From Methylorubrum rhodinum (GTDB lineage: Bacteria > Pseudomonadota > Alphaproteobacteria > Rhizobiales > Beijerinckiaceae), in assembly GCF_014199935.1 (NCBI RefSeq), contig NZ_JACHOP010000002.1:62001-126000 (forward strand): a stretch of DNA of 64,000 nt. Direction: 5' to 3'. The position numbers were made by a program, and so were the translations under genes. A model generated the notes under the pieces. The model had not been told where the DNA came from. It searched no databases and worked only from the letters and a program-made list of their open reading frames with translations. Each line of letters begins with the position of its first letter. The first letter of the stretch is position 1. Positions 49,922 to 56,957 of this stretch are shown piece after piece.

Positions 49922-50425
49922 ATGGCCGATACCGCGGCACCCAACGGCAACGGCGCCCAGGACGGCGACCTCACCCCCGCGATCAACGCGCTGGCGCAGT
50001 ACACCAAGGATCTCTCGTTCGAGAACCCGAACGCGCCGCGCTCGCTGCAGCCGCAGGAGGGTGGGCCGCAGATCAACATCCAGGTCAACGTCAACGCCCA
50101 GCAGCTCGCCGAGGCCGACTTTGAGGTCGAGCTGTCGCTGGAAGGCGACGCCAGGATCAAGAACGAGGTGCTGTTCAAGTTCGAGCTGAAGTACGGCGGC
50201 GTGTTCCGGATGCGCAACATCCCGCAGGAGCAGATCCACCCGGCGGTGATGATCGAGTGCCCGCGGCTGCTGTTCCCGTTCGCGCGCCAGATCGTCGCCG
50301 AGGCGGTGCGCAACGGCGGCTTCCCGCCGCTCTACATCGATCCGATCGACTTCGTCGGCCTCTACCGCCAGAAGATGGAAGAGGCCCAGGCCGCGCAGGG
50401 CCAGGGCGCCCCGCTCGCCTCGTAA
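49922..50425 (+). CDS. secB: Protein-export chaperone SecB
   Basis: Tetrameric cytoplasmic chaperone that delivers unfolded precursors to SecA. The 167-residue protein has the family core: [52 protein letters not shown] and [37 protein letters not shown]. The ATG at 49922 is preceded by GAGGAGACACCTC. A terminator follows. Confidence 0.96.
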   Translation: MADTAAPNGNGAQDGDLTPAINALAQYTKDLSFENPNAPRSLQPQEGGPQINIQVNVNAQQLAEADFEVELSLEGDARIKNEVLFKFELKYGGVFRMRNIPQEQIHPAVMIECPRLLFPFARQIVAEAVRNGGFPPLYIDPIDFVGLYRQKMEEAQAAQGQGAPLAS

Positions 50426-50447
50426 GGCAGGCGAAGACCTCAGGTTG

Positions 50448-50485
50448 AGAGGGGCTCCGGTGCCGACGCGCCGGGGCCCTCTTTT
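50448..50485 (+). terminator. Rho-independent terminator after secB
   Basis: AGAGGGGCTCCGG and CCGGGGCCCTCTTTT form a GC-rich stem with an 8-10 nt loop, followed by TTTT. It lies 23 bp after the secB stop. Confidence 0.78.
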
Positions 50486-50594
50486 GTCACAAGATCGGCG
50501 TGGAACTGTGGCCGGCGCGCCGCACTCCGCCCGGAGGGGTTGTGCTAGGCGAATCCTCGCTGCCGCTTCGGCAGGGGTTTCGAGCCGCTTCCCC

Positions 50595-51197
50595 ATGTTC
50601 CGCCTCTCGCTCGCCACGCTGCTCCTGGCCGTCGGCCTTACCGCCTGCGTCACAGTCACGCCCAACACCCTGTCGCCGCAGGAAGCGGCCGACCTGAAGG
50701 TCACCAGCCTGGAGGTCGTGGTCCCGCCCGAGGCGCGGATCGACTGGACCTCCGCGGAAGACGATTACCTGCGCGACCGCAAGCTCTCGCAGACCGACCC
50801 GGCCCTGGTGGCCACGCCGGACGCCCGCAGCCATCTGCGCAACCTCGCGGCAAGCCGCCTGAAGGCGAAGCTCGACCGCGTGATCGCGCAACGCCCCGCC
50901 GGAACGCGGCCGGTGCGCCTCGTGGCCACCCTCGTCCATGTCGACATCCCCTCGGCGGCCCGCCGCGTCATCATCGGCGGCGTCCCGACGGTCACAGCCA
51001 ACATCGATGTGATCGACGCGCAGTCGGGGGCTCGGCTGACGACCTATCGCGGCGGCGTCGGCAGCAGGATGGCCGGCCAGGGCGTCTACGGCGTCGTCGG
51101 CGACGCCCTCGTGCAATCGATGGGCGCCGACGACTTGTTCGACCGCGCCGCCAGCGACTACGCCGAGGGCTTCGGCGACTGGCTGGCGCACCGCTGA
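50595..51197 (+). CDS. Putative lipoprotein, conserved hypothetical
   Basis: A 200-residue protein with the lipoprotein signal SLATLLLAVGLTAC (lipobox LTAC) and a mature domain with DLKVTSLEVVVPP, RLVATLVHVDIPSAARRVIIGG and TVTANIDVIDAQSGARL. This beta-alpha arrangement resembles DUF4410-type or LptE/FlgT-like periplasmic domains, but no family assignment is secure. The ATG at 50595 directly precedes the signal; the frame is open upstream to 50445. Confidence 0.78.
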   Translation: MFRLSLATLLLAVGLTACVTVTPNTLSPQEAADLKVTSLEVVVPPEARIDWTSAEDDYLRDRKLSQTDPALVATPDARSHLRNLAASRLKAKLDRVIAQRPAGTRPVRLVATLVHVDIPSAARRVIIGGVPTVTANIDVIDAQSGARLTTYRGGVGSRMAGQGVYGVVGDALVQSMGADDLFDRAASDYAEGFGDWLAHR

Positions 51198-51429
51198 GGC
51201 GCCACGCCGCAGCCGCCGAAACGCCGTTCGGGCCAACCGGGTGCGGCCCCGGTTCCGCGCGAGGTCCCAGGCGCGGCGACCGCCGAACGAGAAACCGCAA
51301 GTCTGCGGCGTGGCGGCCGAGCAAGGGCGGCGCGCGGCGCGGTGTTCTTCGAGCGGCTGCACCCGTTCCAGATGCCGCCCGCCGTGCTAGGATTGGCCAC
51401 CCTCCTCACCCACCGCCTGCTCGCTCGAC

Positions 51430-51801
51430 ATGCACGTCCGCCACGATCCGCAGGCCCCGGAATCGCAAAAGATCGATTTCGACGCGTTCCTGGCCGTCGA
51501 CATCCGCATCGGCACGGTCGTCGCCGCCGAGCCGTTCCCGGAGACCCGCAAGCCGGCCCTCAAGCTCGTGATCGATTTCGGGCCGGTGATCGGCCGCAAG
51601 CGCTCCTCGGCGCAGATCACCGAGCACTACGCGCCGGACGCGCTGGTCGGCCGGCAGGTCGCCGCGGTGGTGAATTTCCCGCCCCGCCAGATCGGCAGGT
51701 TCTTGTCCGAGGTGCTGACGCTCGGATTCGCCGACGAAGCCGGCGCCGTGGTGCTGTTCCGCCCCGACCGGCCGGTGCCGGACGGGAGCCGGCTGTTCTG
51801 A
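51430..51801 (+). CDS. csaA: CsaA-type tRNA-binding domain chaperone
   Basis: A 123-residue protein consisting of one tRNA-binding (OB-fold) domain: FDAFLAVDIRIGTVVAAEPFPETRKPALKLVIDFG, IGRKRSSAQITEHY, VGRQVAAVVNFPPRQIGRF and SEVLTLG. It matches CsaA, a dimeric chaperone implicated in export in Bacillus. The usual residues of the substrate groove are visible. It is 78 bp upstream of hisS; both are on the same strand. Confidence 0.92.
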   Translation: MHVRHDPQAPESQKIDFDAFLAVDIRIGTVVAAEPFPETRKPALKLVIDFGPVIGRKRSSAQITEHYAPDALVGRQVAAVVNFPPRQIGRFLSEVLTLGFADEAGAVVLFRPDRPVPDGSRLF

Positions 51802-51879
51802 GCCTCGGCTTGCCGCCGCGCCGCCGCCTGCGATAGAGCCGGGCCTCAACTCCCGAAGAAAATCCCGAGCGGCGACGAC

Positions 51880-53391
51880 ATGGCCAAGGCCGAGACCCTG
51901 AAACCCCGCCTGCCGCGCGGCTTTCCCGACCGCACCGAGGCCGACCTGCTGGCGCAAGGCCGGATGCTGGAGACGATCCGGCAGACGTTCGAGCTCTACG
52001 GTTTCGAGGCGCTGGAGACGCCCTTCGTCGAGTACACCGAGGCGCTGGGCAAGTTCCTGCCCGATCTCGACCGGCCGAACGAGGGCGTGTTCTCGTTCCA
52101 GGACGACGACGAGCAGTGGCTCAGCTTGCGCTACGACCTCACCGCCCCGCTCGCCCGGCACGTGGCCGAGAACTTCGACGCGATCCCCAAGCCCTATCGC
52201 AGCTACCGGGCCGGCTACGTCTTCCGCAACGAGAAGCCGGGCCCGGGCCGCTTCCGCCAGTTCATGCAGTTCGACGCCGACATCGTCGGGGCGGCGTCCG
52301 TCGCCGCTGACGCCGAGACCTGCATGCTGATGGCCGACACGCTCGACCGGCTCGGCCTCGGCGGCCAGTACGTGGTCAAGGTCAACAACCGCAAGGTTCT
52401 CGACGGTGTGATGGAGGCGATCGGGCTGGCCGGCCCCGACAAGGCCGGCCAGCGCCTCACGGTTTTGCGCGCCATCGACAAGCTCGATCGCCTCGGCGCG
52501 GACGGCGTGCGCCAGCTGCTCGGCCCCGGCCGCAAGGACGAGAGCGGCGACTTCACCAAGGGCGCGGGACTCGCGGATGAGGCCATCGAGCGCATCCTCG
52601 CCTATGTCGGCTTCGAGGCGAGCCCGCACGCGGGCGCCGACCGCATGGCCTTCTGGGAAAAGTTCTTCGGGTCGTGGCACGCCGTGGTGGGCGATTCCGA
52701 GACCGGCCGTGAAGGCATCGCCGAGCTGCACGCCATCATGCGGCTGTGCGAGGCGGCGGGCTATGGGCACGACCGCGTGCGCGCCGACCCCTCCGTGGTG
52801 CGCGGCCTCGAATACTACACCGGTCCGGTCTACGAGGCCGAGCTGACCTTTCCCGTGACCAACGAGGACGGCCAGACCGTGCGGTTCGGCTCGGTCGCGG
52901 GCGGCGGGCGCTACGACGGGCTGGTCGGGCGTTTCCGCAGCGAGCCGGTGCCGGCCACCGGCTTCTCCATCGGCGTCTCGCGGCTGTTCTCGGCGCTGCG
53001 GCTGACCAAGAGCCCGCTGGTCGAGGGCGCAGCCCAGCCCGGCCCGGTGGTGGTGCTGGTGCTCGATCGCGAAAACATCGCCGAGTATCAGGCGCTGGTG
53101 GCGCGGTTGCGGGCGGACAACATCCGGGCGGAACTCTATCTCGGCGCCGCCGGCATGAAGGCCCAGATGAAGTACGCCGACCGCCGCCGGGCGCCGGCCG
53201 TGGTGATCCAGGGCTCGAACGAGCGCGAGGCCGGCGAGGTCCAGATCAAGGATCTGATCCAAGGCGCCCAGGCCGCCGCCGCCATAGCCAGCAACGCCGA
53301 GTGGAAGGCCGCGCGGCCGGCCCAGGTCTCGGTGCCGGTGGAGCGGATGGTCGAGGGCGTCCGCGAGGTGCTGGCGCGGCACTTTGGGTGA
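51880..53391 (+). CDS. hisS: Histidine--tRNA ligase
   Basis: Class II aminoacyl-tRNA synthetase of 503 residues. Motif 2 appears as [20 protein letters not shown]. The histidine-binding signatures are [14 protein letters not shown] and [15 protein letters not shown]. The C-terminal anticodon-binding domain ([24 protein letters not shown]) follows. The insertions and ordering resemble the long alphaproteobacterial HisRS. It begins [18 protein letters not shown] complex repeat follows. Confidence 0.96.
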   Translation: MAKAETLKPRLPRGFPDRTEADLLAQGRMLETIRQTFELYGFEALETPFVEYTEALGKFLPDLDRPNEGVFSFQDDDEQWLSLRYDLTAPLARHVAENFDAIPKPYRSYRAGYVFRNEKPGPGRFRQFMQFDADIVGAASVAADAETCMLMADTLDRLGLGGQYVVKVNNRKVLDGVMEAIGLAGPDKAGQRLTVLRAIDKLDRLGADGVRQLLGPGRKDESGDFTKGAGLADEAIERILAYVGFEASPHAGADRMAFWEKFFGSWHAVVGDSETGREGIAELHAIMRLCEAAGYGHDRVRADPSVVRGLEYYTGPVYEAELTFPVTNEDGQTVRFGSVAGGGRYDGLVGRFRSEPVPATGFSIGVSRLFSALRLTKSPLVEGAAQPGPVVVLVLDRENIAEYQALVARLRADNIRAELYLGAAGMKAQMKYADRRRAPAVVIQGSNEREAGEVQIKDLIQGAQAAAAIASNAEWKAARPAQVSVPVERMVEGVREVLARHFG

Positions 53392-53461
53392 GCAGAGTCT
53401 CAAGCCGAGGCTGAGCCGCATCCCCTGCGTAGCCAAAGTTGATCGCTTCGGTGCCCCATAG

Positions 53462-53663
53462 CCCCCCTCTCCCCGCACGCGGGGAGAGGGCTTCGGCGAC
53501 CTTGTCGTCGCCGAAGCGAGGCGGCAGCCGAGGTGTGAGGGGGCTTCAGCGGAAGAGTCACTTTCGGACGCGCCCCCTCACCGCCGCTTCGGCTTCGCCT
53601 CCGCTTCCCGCAGACACGACAGGGTGTCTGCGGGCCTCTCCCCGCCTGCGGGGAGAGGGGGGA
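53462..53663. repeat. Composite palindromic repeat with nested hairpins (family D-related)
   Basis: CCCCCTCTCCCCGCACGCGG at the left mirrors CCTCTCCCCGCCTGCGGGGA at the right as outer hairpins, each able to self-pair (CTCTCCCCGC / GCGGGGAGAG). Between are AGGTGTGAGGGGGCTTCAGC facing GCGCCCCCTCACCGC, plus hairpins CTTCGGCGAC/GTCGCCGAAG and GCAGACAC/GTGTCTGC. It is about 200 bp and fills the hisS to DUF4926 gap. I see no gene in it. Confidence 0.8.
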
Positions 53664-53681
53664 GCAGGCGCTGCCTCGACG

Positions 53682-53888
53682 TTACATCACGGGCCGAAGA
53701 TCCTTCGCGGCGACCGTCGCCAGCGCGCCTTCCGGTTCAGGAAACTCGACCTCGAAGAACCCATCGGCCCAGACGCCGACGATCGTCCCCCGCGCACCCG
53801 CCTGCATCCGGTCGCCGTCGTCCGTCCGCACGTCGGCGGCGAGGCTGACGATGGCGAGTTCACGCAATTCGTTGGTCGGCTCGGTCAT
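53682..53888 (-). CDS. DUF4926 domain small protein
   Basis: A 68-residue protein with the core LAIVSLAADVRTDDGDRMQAGARGTIVGVWADGFFEVEFPEP, which fits the DUF4926 family of small beta-rich proteins (an SH3-like G-T-I-V pattern). Function unknown. The ATG at 53886-53888 gives MTEPTNELREL; a longer frame to 53924 is less likely. It lies 58 bp downstream of cheR on the same strand and could be transcribed with the che operon. Confidence 0.75.
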   Translation of the reverse strand: MTEPTNELRELAIVSLAADVRTDDGDRMQAGARGTIVGVWADGFFEVEFPEPEGALATVAAKDLRPVM

Positions 53889-53946
53889 GGGCCGAAGTTG
53901 AGCCGATCCTTGCGGCGTCGGCAACGGGCACCGTGCACCCCCCGCC

Positions 53947-54801
53947 TCAAAACCCCGCCGCGAGACGCGTCGGCGGAGCCGCCCGGTGGACCGCGCCCTG
54001 GCGGTAGAGGCCCCGGTGCTGGCCGTCGGGCACCAGCGCCTCGGTCAGCCCGATCACCGTCTCGGCGGCGCCGAGCAGCACGGCGCCGTCGGGGGCCAGC
54101 GCCTTGGCGATGCGCTCCAGCACGTCGGCCTTGGTCGGGGCGTCGAAGTAGATCAACACGTTGCGGCAATAGACGATGTCGAACTGCCCGAGATGCTCGA
54201 ACGGGTGCAGCAGGTTGAGCGGGCGGTAGCTCACCATGTTGGTCAGCTGCGGGCTGATGCGCCACTGCTCGCCGACTTGCGTGAAGTGCTTGACGAGGAG
54301 CTGCACCGGCAGGCCGCGCTGCACCTCGAAATGGCTGTAGAGGCCGAGCCGCGCCTTCTCCAGCACCTCGGTCGAGAGGTCGGTACCGACGATCTCGACC
54401 TGCCAGCCGGCGAGCTGGGCCGCCGCCTCGTGGATCATCATGGCGAGCGAGTAGGGCTCCTGCCCGGTCGAGGCGGCGGCCGACCAGATCCGCAGGCGCC
54501 GGGTCGCGGCGCGGGCCGCGAGGGCGCGGGGCAGCAGCACGTCGCGGAACAGGTCGAACGGGGCGCGGTCGCGGAAGAAGAACGTCTCGTTCGTCGTCAT
54601 CGCCTCGACCACCGCCCGCTCCAGCGGGCCCTCGCGCGACAGGCGCAGGGTGCCGACGAGGTCGGAGAGGGTGGCGAGGTTGAAGCGGCGGCAGACCGGC
54701 GAGAGCCGGCTCTCCACGAGGTAGCGCTTCTCCGGGCCGAGCGCGAGGCCGGAGCGCTTCTTCAGGTAGTCGCGCAGGAAGGCGAAATCCGCCTCGGTCA
54801 T
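53947..54801 (-). CDS. cheR: Chemotaxis protein methyltransferase CheR
   Basis: Methylates glutamates of chemoreceptors using SAM. The 284-residue protein has the N-terminal helical domain (FAFLRDYLKKRSGLALGPEKRYLVESRL), then TTNETFFFRD, the SAM site IWSAAASTGQEPYSLAMM, VGTDLSTEVLEKAR and FDIVYCRNVLIYFD. These match CheR well. Its ATG overlaps the cheB stop (ATGA), so the pair is coupled. No chemoreceptor gene is in the window. Confidence 0.96.
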   Translation of the reverse strand: MTEADFAFLRDYLKKRSGLALGPEKRYLVESRLSPVCRRFNLATLSDLVGTLRLSREGPLERAVVEAMTTNETFFFRDRAPFDLFRDVLLPRALAARAATRRLRIWSAAASTGQEPYSLAMMIHEAAAQLAGWQVEIVGTDLSTEVLEKARLGLYSHFEVQRGLPVQLLVKHFTQVGEQWRISPQLTNMVSYRPLNLLHPFEHLGQFDIVYCRNVLIYFDAPTKADVLERIAKALAPDGAVLLGAAETVIGLTEALVPDGQHRGLYRQGAVHRAAPPTRLAAGF

Positions 54802-55955
54802 GCCGCGCTCCCGCCGAGGGCGGTGCGGAGCGCCGGGCCGATCTCGGGCAGCGGCAGGACGGCGTGGCAGAGGCCCGCCTTGGCGACGCTACCGGGCATG
54901 CCCCACACCGTGCTGGTGGCCTCGTCCTGGGCCATGAGCTGGCCGCCGGCCTCGACCAGGGCGCGGGAGCCCGCGGTGCCGTCCGAGCCCATGCCGGTGA
55001 GGATCACGCTGAGCGTCGCGCCCCCGTAGAGGGCGGCGGCGTCGAGGAACAGCACGTCCACCGCCGGGCGGCAGAAGTTGACCGGCGGCCCGTCGTCGAG
55101 GCGGATCACCGGGTCGGCGGCGGAGCCGGTGAGCCGCATGTGGCGCCCGCCCGGTGCGACGTAGATGCGGCCGGGCTGGACCCGCTCATCGGCCTTGCCC
55201 TCGGCGGCCGGCAGGCCGACGCGGGCGCCGAGATGCTCGGCGAAGACCGCGGTGAAGACCGGCGGCATGTGCTGGACGATCAGCACCGGCAGCCGCCGCA
55301 GGGTCGCCGCGCCGATCTTTTCCAAGACCTCGCCGACCGCCTTGGGTCCGCCGGTCGAGGAGCCGACCAGCAGCACGCGCGGGGCGGTGACCGTGCGCGG
55401 GCGCGGGCGCAGGGTCACGGTGCCGGACAGGCGCGAGACCGGCGCGGGGGCCGTCGTCGGGGTGGCGGAGGAGGCGGTCTCGACCGCGGTCGGCGCCGGG
55501 CGGCGGCGGGCGCGGGCGGCGCCGAACACGCGGATGCGCTCCAGCAGGTCGGAGCGGAAGCCGTCGGAGGTGGTGACGCCGCGGTTGCTCTCGGGCTTGG
55601 GGATGTAGTCGACGGCGCCGAGCGAGAGGCAGCGCAGCGAGACGTCGGCGTTGCGCTGGGTCAGCGTCGACATCATCACGACCTGCACGCCGGGCTGGCG
55701 CGCCAGGATCAGCGGCAGGGCCTGGATGCCGTCGAGTTCCGGCATCTCGATGTCGAGGAGCACCACGTCGGGCGCGCAGCGCGCCAGCGCATCGACGGCG
55801 GCGCGGCCGTTCGGGGCGGTGGCGACCACCTCGTGACCGGCCTCGCCGAGCCAGCGCGAGACCAGCCCGCGCACCACCGCGGAATCGTCGGCGACCAGCA
55901 CCTTCACGGCGCTGCGCGCCGCCGCGGCCGGGGCGATGGCCTGAATTGCCGACAT
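54798..55955 (-). CDS. cheB: Chemotaxis-specific methylesterase CheB
   Basis: Removes methyl groups from, or deamidates, chemoreceptors. The 385-residue protein has an N-terminal receiver (ADDSAVV, phospho-acceptor D68 in LLDIEMPELDG, DYIPKP) and a methylesterase domain with the catalytic serine near residue 200 (LLVGSSTGGPKAVGE), histidine in LIVQHMPPVFT and aspartate in TGMGSDGTAG. A linker of about 50 Thr/Ala/Pro residues joins them. The start ATG is at 55953-55955. Confidence 0.96.
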   Translation of the reverse strand: MSAIQAIAPAAAARSAVKVLVADDSAVVRGLVSRWLGEAGHEVVATAPNGRAAVDALARCAPDVVLLDIEMPELDGIQALPLILARQPGVQVVMMSTLTQRNADVSLRCLSLGAVDYIPKPESNRGVTTSDGFRSDLLERIRVFGAARARRRPAPTAVETASSATPTTAPAPVSRLSGTVTLRPRPRTVTAPRVLLVGSSTGGPKAVGEVLEKIGAATLRRLPVLIVQHMPPVFTAVFAEHLGARVGLPAAEGKADERVQPGRIYVAPGGRHMRLTGSAADPVIRLDDGPPVNFCRPAVDVLFLDAAALYGGATLSVILTGMGSDGTAGSRALVEAGGQLMAQDEATSTVWGMPGSVAKAGLCHAVLPLPEIGPALRTALGGSAA

Positions 55956-56049
55956 GGATGTGGTTGCCTCCGCGGGAGGAAGGGGAGCGGGGTCCTGCGG
56001 CCTCCCCGGGCCGCTCGGAGGGGGCGTCGCGCGATATGCGCGACGCGGG

Positions 56050-56436
56050 TCAGGCGTGCTGGGGCCGATGCACCGCGAAGCCGACCTGATCGAGCTTGGC
56101 CATCATGATCTCCCGGTCGAAGGGCTTCATGATGTACTCGTCGGCGCCCGCCCGCAGCGCCCGCGCGATGGCGCCGACATCGTTCTCGGTGGTGCAGAAC
56201 AGCACCTTCGGCCGGTCGCCGCCGGGGGACTGGCGCAGGTTCCGCAGAACCTCGTAGCCGTCCATGTTCGGCATGTTCCAGTCGAGCACGATCACCGAGG
56301 GCATCGCCTCGGCGCAGAGCGCCAGGGCCTTCTCCCCGTCCTCGGCGTCGCGGACGCTGAAGTCGAGGGTCTCCAGGATGCGGCGGGCGACCTTTCGGAT
56401 CACCGCGGAATCATCGACGACGAGACCGGTCCTCAT
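56050..56436 (-). CDS. cheY: Chemotaxis response regulator CheY
   Basis: A single-domain receiver of 128 residues: VVDDSAVIRK (D8, D9), phospho-acceptor D52 in VLDWNMPNMDG, the CTTEND switch threonine, and K104 in YIMKPFDRE. It should carry the signal from CheA to the flagellar motor or to a downstream target. It lies 12 bp downstream of cheW and 94 bp upstream of cheB, in the same operon. Confidence 0.95.
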   Translation of the reverse strand: MRTGLVVDDSAVIRKVARRILETLDFSVRDAEDGEKALALCAEAMPSVIVLDWNMPNMDGYEVLRNLRQSPGGDRPKVLFCTTENDVGAIARALRAGADEYIMKPFDREIMMAKLDQVGFAVHRPQHA

Positions 56437-56447
56437 GGCGCGCTTCC

Positions 56448-56930
56448 TCAGGCGACCTTGGCGTCGCGCTTGGCGTCGCCGAAGGCGAGCAGCGCGTCGA
56501 CGTCGAGGATGACGAGCAGGCGCCCGTCGAGGCGGTGGACGCCGAGCGAGATGTCGCGCCAGCGCGGATCGAGGTTGATCGGCACCGGCTCGTGGGTCTC
56601 GGCACCGAGCTTCAAGACCTCGCCGACGCCGTCGACGATGAGGGCGAAGGTCTCGCCCGCCTGCTCCAGGCCGATCGCCATCTGGGCCGCGCCCGCGTCA
56701 CGGTCGGGCAGGCTGAGACGGCGGCGCAGGCACAGCGCGGTGACGACGCGCCCGCGCAGGTTCAGGAGGCCGACGATCTCACGCGGCGCCAGCGGCACCG
56801 GGGTGATGCCGGCGGGCACGAACACGTCGTGCACCCGGTCGATGGTGAGACCGAACATGGTCTCTCCGACGAACACCGTGACGTAGTCGGTGGTGTCGGC
56901 GGGGGCGGCGTTGGCGTTGGCGGCCTGCAT
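56448..56930 (-). CDS. cheW: Chemotaxis coupling protein CheW
   Basis: A 160-residue adaptor linking receptors to CheA. The CheW fold is visible as VTVFVGETMFGLTIDRVHDVFVPAGITPVPLAPREIVGLLNLRGRVVTALCLRRRL. The conserved NLRG loop is present. The C-terminal half reads ALIVDGVGEVLKLG, RWRDISLGVHRLDGRLLVILDVDALLAFG. The start is the ATG at 56928-56930 (MQAANANAAPADT). It follows cheA by 27 bp. Confidence 0.95.
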   Translation of the reverse strand: MQAANANAAPADTTDYVTVFVGETMFGLTIDRVHDVFVPAGITPVPLAPREIVGLLNLRGRVVTALCLRRRLSLPDRDAGAAQMAIGLEQAGETFALIVDGVGEVLKLGAETHEPVPINLDPRWRDISLGVHRLDGRLLVILDVDALLAFGDAKRDAKVA

Positions 56931-56957
56931 GGCGGTCGATTCTTTCGATCAGAAGGA

